A DNA stretch of 64,000 nt, taken from contig NC_080046.1 of the NCBI RefSeq assembly GCF_012489685.1, positions 21,513,304-21,577,303 on the forward strand, read 5' to 3'. The DNA is from Lotus japonicus (Eukaryota > Streptophyta > Magnoliopsida > Fabales > Fabaceae). Position numbers and translations under genes: made by a program. The notes under the pieces are model-generated. The model had not been told where the DNA came from and did not search any database. It saw only the letters and a program-made list of their open reading frames with translations. Numbering within the stretch: the stretch's first letter is position 1; each line of letters begins with the position of its first letter. Positions 1-10,396 of this stretch are shown here, piece after piece.

Positions 1-718
1 CTAATCCTCGATCCAATCAAGTTAATCTTACCAATCCTTCTATCAAAGTCCATAGCCAGCTCTGATTCCGAATATCACCCCCTCAATATTAAGTTGATCA
101 AGCCTAATACATCGAAGGTGAAATTTAGAAAAACCCACTGGAACAGTCAATGAGTTCCTATCATCCAATAGTCACAAATATCCTGACCTCACATCCTCAA
201 CGATTCCGCTACGGAACTACACGCCCTCGACATCATACGTATACTATCCATAAAAAATCTCTATGAGATTCATTCTTCAGCTTCTAGCTTCCTTTTAAAC
301 GCATCGGTAGAAGACTACTTTCTAAGCTTAGCGTGTCATTCTAAACCTCGTATAACTTCTATAGCTAAAATACGAGCTACGGTCAAATAAGGTATTAATA
401 GGCGTAATAACTATAAGGTCAAAGCTTAGACAGTATAAGTAAGTTAGGTGTGTTTGCACACGCTACGAGAGTAATGGAATATATTATACTGAAATGAGAA
501 AGAATGGTTAGAAAGTTACCATCGTTCTGTTAAGTTAGACAAACAGCTAGTACTCATCATAAGATAGCATTTCCATAACTATACAATATGATTAAGCAAT
601 AACTTCAATCAATTCTAAGCGAAAAATCGCTAGCAGACAATCAATTTTCACTCTTTGCAGAGTCACACAACCTAGCACAGAAGACCTATTCCCCAACAAC
701 TCCCAAAAGACTCGACCG
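1..718. other. Non-coding stretch, probably internal region of a minus-strand LTR element
   Basis: No convincing coding frame is present. The stretch lies immediately downstream, in minus-strand sense, of the primer-binding site at 719-731, so it is best read as the 5' internal region of an LTR retroelement whose remainder lies outside the window. A gag frame would normally appear within a few hundred bases and none is visible. The element is therefore degenerate or non-autonomous. Confidence 0.35.
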
Positions 719-731
719 TGCTCTGATACCA
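719..731 (-). other. Primer-binding site (initiator-Met tRNA type)
   Basis: On the minus strand this reads TGGTATCAGAGCA, the standard plant retrotransposon primer site complementary to the 3' end of initiator tRNA-Met. It sits three bases from the LTR boundary at 735, which fixes the element orientation as minus. Confidence 0.8.
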
Positions 732-734
732 CAA

Positions 735-1690
735 TGTAACACCCCGATTTCGGTGGCGTCACTTTAGTAACCAAAAGTAAACTTAATGCGGAAAAACGTA
801 AATATTTTTTTTTTGATAATAACTAAGACAAGACTGAATTAAATAAAACCCAAATGCGAAAAGCAATAAAACTATTATCCAATATATATTTACAACCCCC
901 CGCTGTAAGTACCCAACCTCGTCACGAGTAACCTCCAGTGACGGAAAGTAGTAGAAAAGAACGCCCGTAGGCAAAAGGTATAATCCAAAAGAAAGGTTAG
1001 GTGTCTGCAACACTGTCCCTCAAAATAAGAATAAGTCAGCCCAGATGGCCTAAAACAAGACCTCTTAAGTCCAACCAACTCTCTGTGATTCCCGTAAAGG
1101 AACCACACAAAAAGCTATAGGTGGGAAACTACCCTGTCCCTAAAGAAAACAAATGATGTTCAGAGCTAAGACTCTACTCCTACACTAATCCCATCTCGAG
1201 GAGCTCACACCAGCACTAAAACCTACATGCTAGCATGATCGTCGTCCGAATTCGAAATCCAGAACGACCTAGTCTATGTACACCATCCGTCCTCCGCTCG
1301 CTATCGCGATGCGCTCCTGTTCCAGCATCCCAACTCTAGTTTCCCCCGAAGGGTGAACCGTCGTGAACCAGTCCGCCAAAGACATCTGACAAAGGGCGTT
1401 TGTCCGCCAAAGCACACACAGAAGACGCGAGGGTCAACTCCAAAGAATTACATAAATAATAGCACCAATAGATATAGATAAGAGAATAGCCACTTAGGCT
1501 TATAGCTAGGGATAACATCCTAGGGTTGCATATTCCATAATGAACTTAACGGCAATAATAACAATTAACATGTTCCAAATAGGATTAACAAATAACAATC
1601 ACACTCGACAACTAAATCAGTATGCATGAATGCAGGATGATTAGTCAAACAACGTCTCCGACTCTCACTCGACAACTAATATTTTTTTTT
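735..1690 (-). mobile_element. Truncated LTR (minus strand), probably Ty3/gypsy chromovirus type
   Basis: The LTR end reads TGTAACACCCCGATTT on the plus strand, next to a primer-binding site. The beginning closely resembles the solo LTR at 22149 (TGTAACGCCTCGATTT), and both continue through a GTCAC...AGTAACCAAAA block, so they are probably related families. The expected other end (plus-strand GGCCTTACA, as at 24653-24662) is not found before sequence homologous to a Tat element begins near 1690. This copy is therefore truncated by an unmarked junction. The right boundary is approximate. Confidence 0.55.
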
Positions 1691-2287
1691 TTTGGTTTCC
1701 CTAGCAAGTTTCTTCGGTCCCACTAGTCCACAGGTGGGCTTGTGGTGACACTGTTTGGCTCCCTCGCCCCGCTTCAGCAGTGATCGCCATGGACCATGAT
1801 GGTTTGACGCGTGTAGGCCACATGTAATGTACTGAAATAATACAAAGGTCAACGAATCTGTAAAATCTCAACCGCTATCTCTGATATGTCCCTTCAAATC
1901 ATAATAAAGCCTGTCAATTTGAATTCAAACCAATGAACTTTAGCCGTTGTAACTTCTCATTCAACGTGCCTTTCCCGTTTCCCCAAAATCCGCGTCACGC
2001 TCCCCTGAGTAATCATTTCATCTTACCACGATGGGACACGATTTCCCAACCGCTATTCGCTTTAACTTTTAAATTCCCCCTTACCCTATCATTCACCACT
2101 TATTGCCAACTGCCCTCATACCCGTTCCTGGCTCTCATACCATCTTCCTTCAACGACCCTGCAAACTCCGGTCCTTCTTGCTCTCCTTCAGACAACCTCT
2201 TTCCGGTTAGTTCTTCATCCCTTCTCTCTTCATCCTTTTCTTTTTTTTTTTTTAAAAACAATGCCCTAGACAGGAGCCCTTTCCTCC
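1690..2287. other. 3' non-coding flank of the element X antisense ORF
   Basis: The stretch holds an A/T homopolymer at 1681-1694, a pyrimidine-rich tract at 2230-2253 and no gene. Parts of it resemble, on the opposite strand, 42430-42800 of element E and 25060-25300 of element Y. That marks it as the region between the antisense ORF start and the expected 3' LTR of a Tat element. The LTR itself is absent. Confidence 0.5.
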
Positions 2288-4370
2288 ATGGAGGAAATCA
2301 AAGCTCATCGCTTGGAAACCTTCGCCACTCTCCTTTCCCCCGTCCAAGATGCTCCTAACCAAGGAATCCTCGACCAGCCATCGGGGCTTTCCACCAGCGA
2401 CTCTATTTTCGACCTTGCCCGCACGACTGGCGGCCTCTGTAGCACCCCGTTGTTAGAGAACCTCCTTCGCACCACCGGATGCCAGGACAAAGACCGCCCC
2501 TGGCAACACCGCGCGTTCAATAACCCCAAGTACTCCCATTTTTTCTTCGTATAAGAGTATTTGTTTCTTGATCTTGACATTAAACTTCCTTTCTCCCTAT
2601 TTCTCACCCGAGTGCTGCGTGATGTCAACGTTTCTCCTTGCCAAATTCACCCCTATGCCTGGACCTATCTGAGGTGTTTAGCACCTTCCCTTGCCCTCTT
2701 TTCTTTTTTCTTTGAAGTAGGTTCCCGATCCCTGGGGTCCTCGGCTGGGTTGTTCTGGCGCCCCGTCCGGGTCGAGAACGGTTTGTTCCATGCCAAGTTG
2801 GTCCCGAACCCCATTTAGCCCGCCGGTACTTCCGGGTCGTTGTTCACCCTACTTACCCCTCGACATTCACGCAGAAAGAAGGGAAAGCCCTCTTCCCGTT
2901 TTACTGGACCTAGTGTCCTAAGTCCATGGCTGACTCCCCTAAAGCGTTTCCCTCTTCCGGAGAAAGTTTTGCCTTGGGGGTCCTATCCCGGCTTCCCCGC
3001 CTTAGTTGTGCTGAATTACTCGGCGCCCCTCCAGGCTCCAAGCTATTCCCTCGATTAGGTTTCCCTTCTAAACGTCTCCTTCAAGCCTTCCTCTTAGTCT
3101 TTCTGTTACTGATGATTTTTTTTCCTTTTGCTTTTCAGGAAGTATGAAGTTCTCTACTGCCGATCTGCTGAAGGCCTTCACGTCTGGGAACGTTAAGGCG
3201 CCCTCCTCAGCCCAGGTTGGAGAAAAAAGACAAAGCTCGCCGGTGAGCGCTTGCTCGCCCAAGAGGAGCAAACTAGGCGAGCCAATCCCTCAAGCTACTC
3301 CTTTGACTGGTGCAGGCGAAGGGTCCGTCGCGCCTGATCCTGTTGTTGCGGATAGCGCTCGCGATCCCCTAGTGTCCGACCGTCATGGGGGGGCGGGTGC
3401 TTCCCATACTCCAGGTGCCCCTCGCCCCGTGACCTCAATGGAAGGTCAACATACACCCTCTTCCATCCGCCCGTCGTTTCCTTCGCTCGTCCAGACGACC
3501 CTCGGTCCATCGGCCCGTAATTCTCCCGTGGTTGGTGGCAAGGGAGAGAATCTCTTTGCGGCCCGCCCGAAGGGCCCTTGCAGCAGCTCTTCCCCATATC
3601 CTTTTTCCTTCCTCCTTTCTCACCCCTATTTTGAGAAATTGAGGGGGCTCCCAGCCAGAACCCGCAAGACGTCGCCCAGGAAGCTGTGTCAAATCTTTTC
3701 CGTGCCGGTTGTCTGTTCGCCCAAGTGGCCTGGCAGGCGCGGCCTCTGACCGGAATAGCTGGGCTTCACCAGAAAGTGGAAAAGCTGGGCTCTGATAACC
3801 TTCGGGCTAATGACACTTGCTCCAAGCTGTCCAACCAGTTGGCAGCGGAGGAGGGTAAGGCAAAGAAGATGCGGCAGAAACTCAAGGAGGCGAAACTTGC
3901 GCTGATAAGGGCGAACGAGAAGGAGGAAAAACTCGAGGCCCAGGTCGAGGAGCTCCGACGGGACCATGACGCCGAGGAGGCTACTGCTGCTTCTCAGGAG
4001 GAAATCCTTGCTGCTAAAGACAAGGAGATCGTTGTCTTGCGTGAGGAACTAGCGGGCAAGAGTGAGACACTTGCCGAGGCTTAGTCGGATTTGGCATCCA
4101 AGTGTAAACTTCTGGCTGATAAGGAGGCCCAAGCCACCGTCCTGGGAAAGAAAATAAGGAAGGAGGCTGCCCATGCGGCGGCCTAGGAGCGTGTCAGTGG
4201 CTTCCTTATCGCCAAAGCTCAAGTCAAGCACCTCCATCCTACTATCAACCTTGACTCCTTGGGAACCTTTAAAAGGGTTACCCCCGCTGGGTTGGAGGGT
4301 CCAGAAGACCCACCGGAAGTTGCTCATGTTGATCTCGGGGACGCTGTGGAACAAGAGAAAGAGATATGAT
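2288..4370 (+). pseudogene. Antisense extra ORF of element X (putative gypsy-type transposon domain plus coiled coil), broken
   Basis: This is the homologue of the 579-residue antisense ORF at 40092-41831, spread over several frames with internal stops. A first segment starts at 2288. The conserved block containing CQIHPYAWTYLRC lies around 2640-2680. A Ser/Pro-rich linker with a basic KRSK cluster lies near 3260. A long Glu/Lys/Ala-rich coiled-coil segment occupies 3740-4080, and a conserved C-terminus containing AKAQVKHL lies around 4210-4230. Stops are visible at 2816-2818, 4082-4084 and 4183-4185. The domain is the one annotated in plants as a putative gypsy-type transposon domain; its biochemical role is unknown to me. 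Transcription would run opposite to gag-pol. Confidence 0.7.
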
Positions 4371-5131
4371 GTTAACTTTTTGTTTTGAATAATTGTAATG
4401 CTACTTCTTTTGCTTTGTTTGATTGTTGTATTTTCTACTTTAAGTTAATCAATTCAGTTTTATTTCCTATGTCTATTTTAACGCTTCTCGCCTTCTCTCG
4501 CATTCTTTCGCACCCCCCTTAGTTTCCTTGTCCCTGAATTACGTTCAACGACATTGGTGGTCTGCCGGGTTTAACTAGGACTTTTGCTCAATTTTTGAAC
4601 TGAGGCTTTGTTCACACCATGTTTCCCGTAAGATCAGGTGTGGCCTGGCCAGCTTTGCTTGGCGAGGCTTACAGCTGCTCGGGTCCCAATGGCCATATGG
4701 GTTGCCCGATACTTAGCCTAGTTAGGTTTGCTCGCCCATGTTTCAGGGAGGCTGTATGGATAAGAAGCTTATTCGCACACATCGCCGATGAGTGACGACA
4801 AGTTGCGTCGGCTTTTCTAGAGCGATCCCCAGACATCAAGGTCGTGTTGGGATCGCCACTTTCAGGGAATTTTTCCCACCTAGCTCTTGTCGCAATTCAG
4901 TGTGATTGAAATGACTTGATACAATTTTTGTATTTTCAATCAGACGTTATAGTCAACAAACTCCCGAGATGGAGAACAAGAACATGTCTTTGTTTTTACT
5001 ATTTAGGCGTTTTTGCCAACAAACTTCCGAGGTGGAGAACAAGAATGTGTTTCTTCGTTTTTAATCCGACAATCTTCATGTGTCGCGCTCAGTTGCTCGC
5101 CCTCGTGCCAAGCCGGGTTCTTCCTCAATCT
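4371..5131 (-). repeat. 3' non-coding region of element X with short tandem repeats
   Basis: This lies between the end of the antisense ORF and the integrase stop. A block around 4953-4990 is repeated at about 5019-5052 (AACAAACT, then CCGAG, then TGGAGAACAAGAA). Other segments (4800-4880, around GACATCAAGGTCGTGTTGGG) match, in reverse complement, the duplicated unit at 39190-39447 in element E. Tandem repeats in this position are known for Tat elements. Confidence 0.6.
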
Positions 5132-6250
5132 TCAACTGTAGTAGTACCTCAAGCTTGCCGCATTCCAAGACCGCGGAACTCGCCTCCCATCTAAGCTCTC
5201 GAGGTGATAGGCCCCCTTAACCTTCAAAATCCTATAAGGGCCCTCCGAGATCGAGTTCAACTTGTTCCCTGTGTTCCCTGTTCGTTTCTTAAGCACCAAG
5301 TCCTCGTCCTGCATCGCCCTCGGGCGGACCTTCGTGTCATATTTCGTTGCGGCTCGCTGCTTCATCGCGGCTTCTCTCATACGAGCCTCGTCTCGCGTTT
5401 CAGATAACAAGTTTAGCTCTACTGCCATATTGGAAGGATTCTGGCCCTCGAACTGCGGCGCTGTCCTCCAAGAGCTGTTGTCTATCTCCAAGAGCAGCAT
5501 GGCGTCCGCCCCGTAGGTCATCCTGAAAGGAGTCTCCCCTGTGGTTGAGTGTTGCGTCGTGTTATAGGACCAGATCACAACCGGAAGTTCGTCCAACCAA
5601 GCTCCCTTTGCCTCAAATAGTCGGCACTTCAAACCCCACAAGATTACCTTATTTGTTGATTCTGCTTGCCCATTGGTCTGAGGGTGCTCCACTGAAGAGA
5701 ATCTTCTCTGGATACCCATTTCTTCACATAATTCCCTTGCTTGATTACTCGCAAATTGCGCTCCATTATCTGAGACAATCGCCCTTGGGACCCCAAACCG
5801 GCACACGATTCTTTTCCAGTAGAAGTTTACGATCTTGCCTACGGTAATACTGGCCAGGGGCTCGGTCTCTACCCACTTGGTGAAGTAGTCCACCGCCACG
5901 AGGATGAACTTCATCTACGACCTGGCGGTTGGGAAAGGTCCGACAAGGTCAACTCCCCACATGGCGAAGGGCCATGGCGAGCTGATAGTGGCCAGCTGCT
6001 CTGGCGGGGCTTTGGGTAAGTCTACGAACATTTGACACTTTTCGCATTTCTTTACGAATTTCGCACAATCTCTTCTTATCGTGGGCCAGTAAAATCCCGC
6101 CCTGAGGACCTTGCTTGCCAGGGATCTTCCTCCTTTGTGGCTGGCGCAGACCCCCCGTAAACCTCCGCCATAGCGGTCTCATACTTCCCAGGCGGGAGAC
6201 ACCTTAGGAGGGGCGAGCTAAATCCCCTTCGGAAAAGCGTTCCATCAAGC
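5132..6250 (-). pseudogene. Integrase of element X (Ty3/gypsy), zinc-binding part frameshifted
   Basis: The core frame (5914-5132, 260 residues from the first Met) carries the retroviral-type integrase triad: D in VAVDYFTKW, D in VSDNGAQF and E in NGQAESTNK. A C-terminal domain follows with GPYRILKV and ends in LRYYYS. The preceding H2C2-like zinc-binding segment lies in other frames between 6250 and 5949, so the protein is broken upstream of the core. The enzyme would insert element cDNA into the host genome. The core looks well kept, and the preserved triad suggests only moderate age. Confidence 0.85.
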
Positions 6251-6288
6251 AGTGTGTAATGCCCCGCTTCTCGCCTTTGCTCCTTTGT

Positions 6289-6990
6289 TTATTTCACTAC
6301 CCCACTCGGCTCTCCTGCCAAGATGTCCACGATGGGGTCCATCCAAGTCTCTTTGCGGTCAACAGAGGCCACCAGCTCTCCCTCTATACTTGGATTGGCA
6401 AGTGTCTCCTGAGTCACACTCCGATTATTTCCAGGCTTCCGGGCGCTTGCCAGTTTTGCCAGGGCATCTGCCCTTTGATTCTGCGTTCTTGGCACGAACT
6501 CAACCACTACCTCCCTCAATCCACCCATCAGGAGCCGTACAAGCTCCAAATAATTTATCAAGGCCGGCTCCTTCACCTGGAATACTTCATTCACTTGATT
6601 CGCCACCAGCAGCGAATCTGTCCTAACCAGCAGATTATCGATCTGAACCTCGATAGCCAACTTCAAACCTGCAATCAAAGCTTCATATTCTGCCTGATTA
6701 TTACTAGCTTTAAACTGAAATCTTAGAGACTGCTCTAGTACTAACTCCCCAGGTCCTTGCAACGTGACCCCTGCCCCACTTCCACTCCCATTCGATGACC
6801 CATCAACGAACAACGTCCATTGCGTACTTACCCTATCGCCGACTTCCGGTGTTAATTCCACCACAAAATCAGCTAAAGCCTGCGCTCCGACCTTTCCCCT
6901 CTTGTCATACTGAAAACCATATTCTGACTGTTCCACCGACCACGCGACGAGCCTTCCTGATAAGTCCGACTTCTGCAACACCTGTCTCAA
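6289..6990 (-). pseudogene. Second, archaeal-type RNase H domain of element X
   Basis: The frame of 233 residues contains WTLFVDGSSNGSGSGAGV, NNQAEYEALIAGLKLA, VRTDSLLV and NQRADALAKLA. These are the four acidic-motif blocks of a type I (archaeal/plant-like) RNase H. A second RNase H between the usual retroelement RNase H and integrase is diagnostic for Tat elements. It would degrade the RNA strand during reverse transcription. The segment is open, but the surrounding polyprotein is broken by frameshifts on both sides, so it is scored as part of a dead polyprotein. Confidence 0.85.
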
Positions 6991-7107
6991 AGGTAAGTCA
7001 GTTCTTACTTTTACCTGAAAGCTCTGGAAGTAAGGCCTTAGGCGTCTAGCGGTAACGAGTACGGGAGCGCCACCTTCTCTATCTTTTGGTATTTGATTTC
7101 CCCCCCC

Positions 7108-7437
7108 CTAGAGTGTATGGCTCACAAAGTAAACTATTTTTTGCTCGCCATCTACTTCTTCGAGAATCACTGAGCTGATTGTGTGGTCGCTGACGGAGAA
7201 ATACAAATGTAAAGGAAGGCCTTGGACGGGTTTCGATAGAATAGGCGGTGCAGACAACATCTCCTTAAGGCGTTTGAAGGCTTCCTCGCATTCTGGACTC
7301 CACTCAAAAGCTGTGTTTTTCTTAAGGCACTTAAAGAATGGAGCTGACTTGTCGCCCGAATGAGGGAGAAACTTGAAAAGGGCCGCAATCCGCCTCATCA
7401 GGCGCTGCACCTCTTTCACACTGCTTGGGCTCTTCAT
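7108..7437 (-). pseudogene. Reverse transcriptase connection / first RNase H start of element X
   Basis: The 109-residue frame contains the thumb/connection-to-RNase H transition usual in Ty3/gypsy polyproteins: FLPHSGDKSAPFFKCLKK, FEWSPECEEAFKRLK, and APPILSKPVQGLPLHLYFSVSD, followed by a VSHTL end. Between 7108 and 6990 the reading frame is lost. It belongs to the same polyprotein as the neighbouring reverse transcriptase and RNase H fragments. Confidence 0.8.
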
Positions 7438-7440
7438 TTC

Positions 7441-8232
7441 CTAAATTGCTTTACACTTATCCGGATTGATTACAATTGCCCTCGATGTTATCATGAAGCC
7501 TAAGAACTTCCCACCTTGTATCCCAAAAGAACATTTTTCCGGATTGAGTCTCATGTTGTGCTTTCGGAGCCTGCCAAAAGCTTCCGACAAGTCCTCATGA
7601 TGATTCGCTCCCAAAACGGACTTTACGATCATGTCATCGATGTAGACCTCCATGTTCCTTCCCACTTGATCTTCAAAAACTCTATCCATCAGTCATTGGT
7701 ATGTCCCAAAAGGCCAATAATTCAGTCTGGCGGTCATGAAAGCTGTCTTGTCTTCATCTGACGGGTGCATCTTGATTTGGTGATACCCTGAATATGCTCG
7801 ACAGTGGGTAAGAATCCTTCAAACATGCTTTGTTCAGATCCGTGTAGTCCACACACATGCGTCATTTCCCATTTGCCTTTTTCACCAATACCACGTTGGC
7901 TAACCATGTTGGATATTTAATTTCTCGAATAAAGTCCGCTACCAACAATTTGTTTACCTCTGTTGAATCGCTTTTTCCTTTTCGTCGCCCATTTGCCGGC
8001 ATGTATGGGTTACTGGTTTGATTCCGGGATTTAGTGCCGGCCTGTGGCAAATGAAGTTTGGGTCTATTCCCGGCATGTCTTTGTGACTCCAAGCAAAAAC
8101 ATCCAGATTTTCGCCCAATAGCTTCGATCGCCTCTGTTCTTGATTCTCAGTCAGCCTGATCCCGATTTTGAGGACTTTCTCGCCAAATTTTAGTTCCTTA
8201 GTTTCTTCGATCGGTGTGGGCCTGTTGACGCG
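7441..8232 (-). pseudogene. Reverse transcriptase of element X, fragmented
   Basis: Fragments in order are: a pre-RT segment with LDVFAWSHKDMPGIDP (8180-8050), the fingers segment WLANVVLVKK (about 7910-7870), a GYHQIKMHPS block (about 7790-7760), and the palm motif YIDDMIVKS (about 7650), which is the catalytic YxDD box. Several frame changes occur, and sequence between the fingers and GYHQ is shortened. The frame coming from the protease is cut at 8232-8238 by the Copia insertion, whose CCCCT duplication is at 8233-8237. Confidence 0.85.
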
Positions 8233-8237
8233 CCCCT

Positions 8238-9055
8238 TGAAGGTATGAAAAACGGTAGAAAGGGGGGGTTTGAATAACGTTTTCAAGATAAAACTTCCAC
8301 CTTAAGATTTTGACAAATCTTTCGAGAACAAAGTGCTTAAGATAAGAGATAGGAAAGCACACAAGGATTTTATCCTGGTTCACTTGATGAATCACTCAAG
8401 CTAATCCAGTCCACCCGTTAAGGTGATTTCTTCCTTCTTAGAATGAAGGCAATCCACTTATCAGGTAAATGTTACAACTGCACTTGAAACCTACAAGTGA
8501 CTAAAAATACACTGACTTAGCTCACACTAAGATTCACTCTCTTAGTCTTCTCTAGGATCCGATCAACCTTGATCTCCTAAAGGTAAACTAAACAACTGTT
8601 TAAGAATGAATGTTTACAAAGAATTTGCTTCTGAAAAGCTAATAGTAAACACAATGAATTCAAGATGAAAGAATGCTTAGAAAGTTTGAATATAGCTTGC
8701 GTGTATAAGATTCTTCCAACCGCATCTTTCAATCTTCAGCCTCTATTTATACTCCAAGGATTAGGGTTTGAACGCTGCATGGGAATGCTACCGTTGGAGG
8801 GCAGTTCTGGAAATTCCAGCTTCTGTTGTGGCTGAGAATGTTAGGTAGATCGTCAGGATAGTACATTTGCTTTTGTACTTGGATAGTGACTTGACCTTTA
8901 ACCTAGTAGACTTTCTGATCAGAGGAGAGCTTTGTGTTGGAACTTGTGAGGCTCGTTGATCAGAGTCAGAGGGAAGCATGGATCTTCTGACTGTTGTATC
9001 TTCTGATTCTGAACTCAGAGCGAAGTACTTAGTCTTCAGAGCCATCTTGCTTCTT
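8238..9055 (-). mobile_element. 3' LTR of the Copia element, 5'-truncated
   Basis: About 815 bases match the 5' LTR from 18889 onward almost base for base. After ...CTTGCTTCTTG at about 9055 the similarity stops, while the other LTR continues for some 310 bases to TTACA at 20016. The U3 start and the adjoining polypurine tract are therefore missing from this copy, which is unusual for an element with otherwise intact outer ends. Confidence 0.8.
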
Positions 9056-9785
9056 GCTTCTTAACCAATAAACTGAATTCACTCAGAGTTTAGAGAAATA
9101 GAATTAGACTTATCCTGATGTGAATGGTTTATATTGCTCATTCTGAATCCAAGTCATAACTTGATTCTGAGCATAGCTCCCCCTGAATCTAAGACTTGAT
9201 GAAAACGTTAGTAATGTCTAGATTCTGAGCTAAATAAAATAAGAGTTCAGAGTGTAGGCGCATGACATAGATGAAATGAAATATTCAGAGCGCGTAGGTA
9301 TTCAGAGTCATAAGCAGGGTATCAGAGTCAAATGAAATCACTTCAGAAGAAGTGAAATGTATTCCTTGTATTTGCCCAGTGACATATCTATGGTCATAGC
9401 AGTGGAACTCTTAAATTCTCCAAATAATTAAATCACACTAATCAGCATATACATCAAAAACTTTGAGTTGTACTCCCCCTTTTTGTCATAAGCAAAAAGC
9501 TTGGGGTGTGAAAAACTTAGTTTGAAGTACAAGGTACTCCCCTTGAAGGAAGGACTAAGTTCGAAAAGATGGAGAATTAATTACTGAGATTAGCGAATTT
9601 AAGAAATAATTAATGCATGAGTAGAACGTTTACCACCGACCACGGGGGTAAAGAGAAGCTTCAGTTACCAAGGATTTATCCTTGAAAAACTGCATAAGCA
9701 TTAACTTCCGGAGAGGAGGGAATGCTTATATAAAGCGAGTAGAAACGGAGTAAACTTCACAACAAGATTAATACCATAAAAGGAT
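9056..9785 (-). other. 3' internal non-coding region of the Copia element
   Basis: The stretch contains two purine-rich blocks on the minus strand (near 9180-9195 and 9470-9490), the latter within a stretch that reads GACAAAAAGGGGGAGTA. They resemble the region ahead of the 3' LTR in SIRE-type elements. No coding frame is recognised here. It also carries the upstream part of the plus-strand small gene at 9786. Confidence 0.5.
9727..9733 (+). promoter_or_regulatory. TATA-like box ahead of the 9786 ORF
   Basis: TATATAA lies 59 bases before the plus-strand ATG at 9786, a plausible distance for a plant core promoter with a short leader. The local leader is free of other ATGs. Function is inferred from position only. 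Confidence 0.4.
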
Positions 9786-10148
9786 ATGGCTTCATACATG
9801 GTTGCACTGGAAGTGCTCAGAAGGAAAGCCTTCGAGGAAGACATGTTCCTTAACATCCGGCACCCTGATGGTACACGAACGATACACGAGCTAACGACGA
9901 CACTGCTGGAACAAGATCTTGGTCCAGAGCTTGAGAAGGATATAAAGGAATTCCTCTGCTTTGTGGAGGAGATTCAGGAGCTCTACAGGCTGGAGCTGAA
10001 TCTTCTGGAGGAGAAGGAAGCAACTGAGAGAGGACTCAAGACTATAGAAGATAGTCTGGAGAGGGAAGAGCTGAGTATGAAACTCAGAAACGTAGAGTAT
10101 TCTCTGGATCGCCTGGAGAAGGAAAGATCGGAGCAGCGCCGGGAATGA
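9786..10148 (+). CDS. Small charged coiled-coil protein encoded antisense within the Copia element
   Basis: The frame encodes 120 residues, starting MASYMVALEVLRRKAFEED. It is open and strand-opposed to the Copia genes. The first half is mixed (an FLNIRHPDGTRTIHELTTTLLEQD segment) and the second half is a long Glu/Leu/Arg-rich helix that should form a coiled coil. There is no signal peptide or membrane segment. A TATA-like box lies at 9727-9733 and an AATAAA at 10223-10228, so a compact transcription unit is present. I do not recognise a family. It is either an antisense accessory ORF of this Copia lineage or a captured host fragment. Being free of stops in an element whose other ORFs are all broken is notable. 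Confidence 0.5.
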   Translation: MASYMVALEVLRRKAFEEDMFLNIRHPDGTRTIHELTTTLLEQDLGPELEKDIKEFLCFVEEIQELYRLELNLLEEKEATERGLKTIEDSLEREELSMKLRNVEYSLDRLEKERSEQRRE

Positions 10149-10222
10149 AGAAGAATGAGGAAGGATCCTCCATTCTAGATATAGGAAAAATTATGTATGA
10201 TGTAATCTAATGTTTTATCATT

Positions 10223-10228
10223 AATAAA
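10223..10228 (+). terminator. Poly(A) signal AATAAA after the 9786 ORF
   Basis: AATAAA lies 75 bases after the stop of the 120-residue plus-strand ORF, within an A/T-rich stretch. It is consistent with a short independent transcript. Confidence 0.4.
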
Positions 10229-10396
10229 GAGGAGTTTGACAACTTATGTTATAATTGATGCAGTAATAACACAGAATAAACAAAGATGGAAGAAATTAAA
10301 CAAGTATAGCATATAAAGCAAATGTCTTAACCAAAAGAAAAACAAAGAACTAAAAGAAAATAAAGTAAGAGGGAAAACCGAAGGAAATCCTAAAGA

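Noticed and set aside
719..731. tRNA-like sequences at 719, 18875, 21284, 32833 and 63967
   Set aside because: Only the short complement of a tRNA 3' end is present next to an LTR; these are primer-binding sites and not tRNA genes.
1933..2358. 141-residue ORF rich in Pro, Ser and Phe
   Set aside because: It overlaps the region upstream of the element X antisense ORF and continues through a T-run; no similarity to the corresponding region in Y or E as protein.
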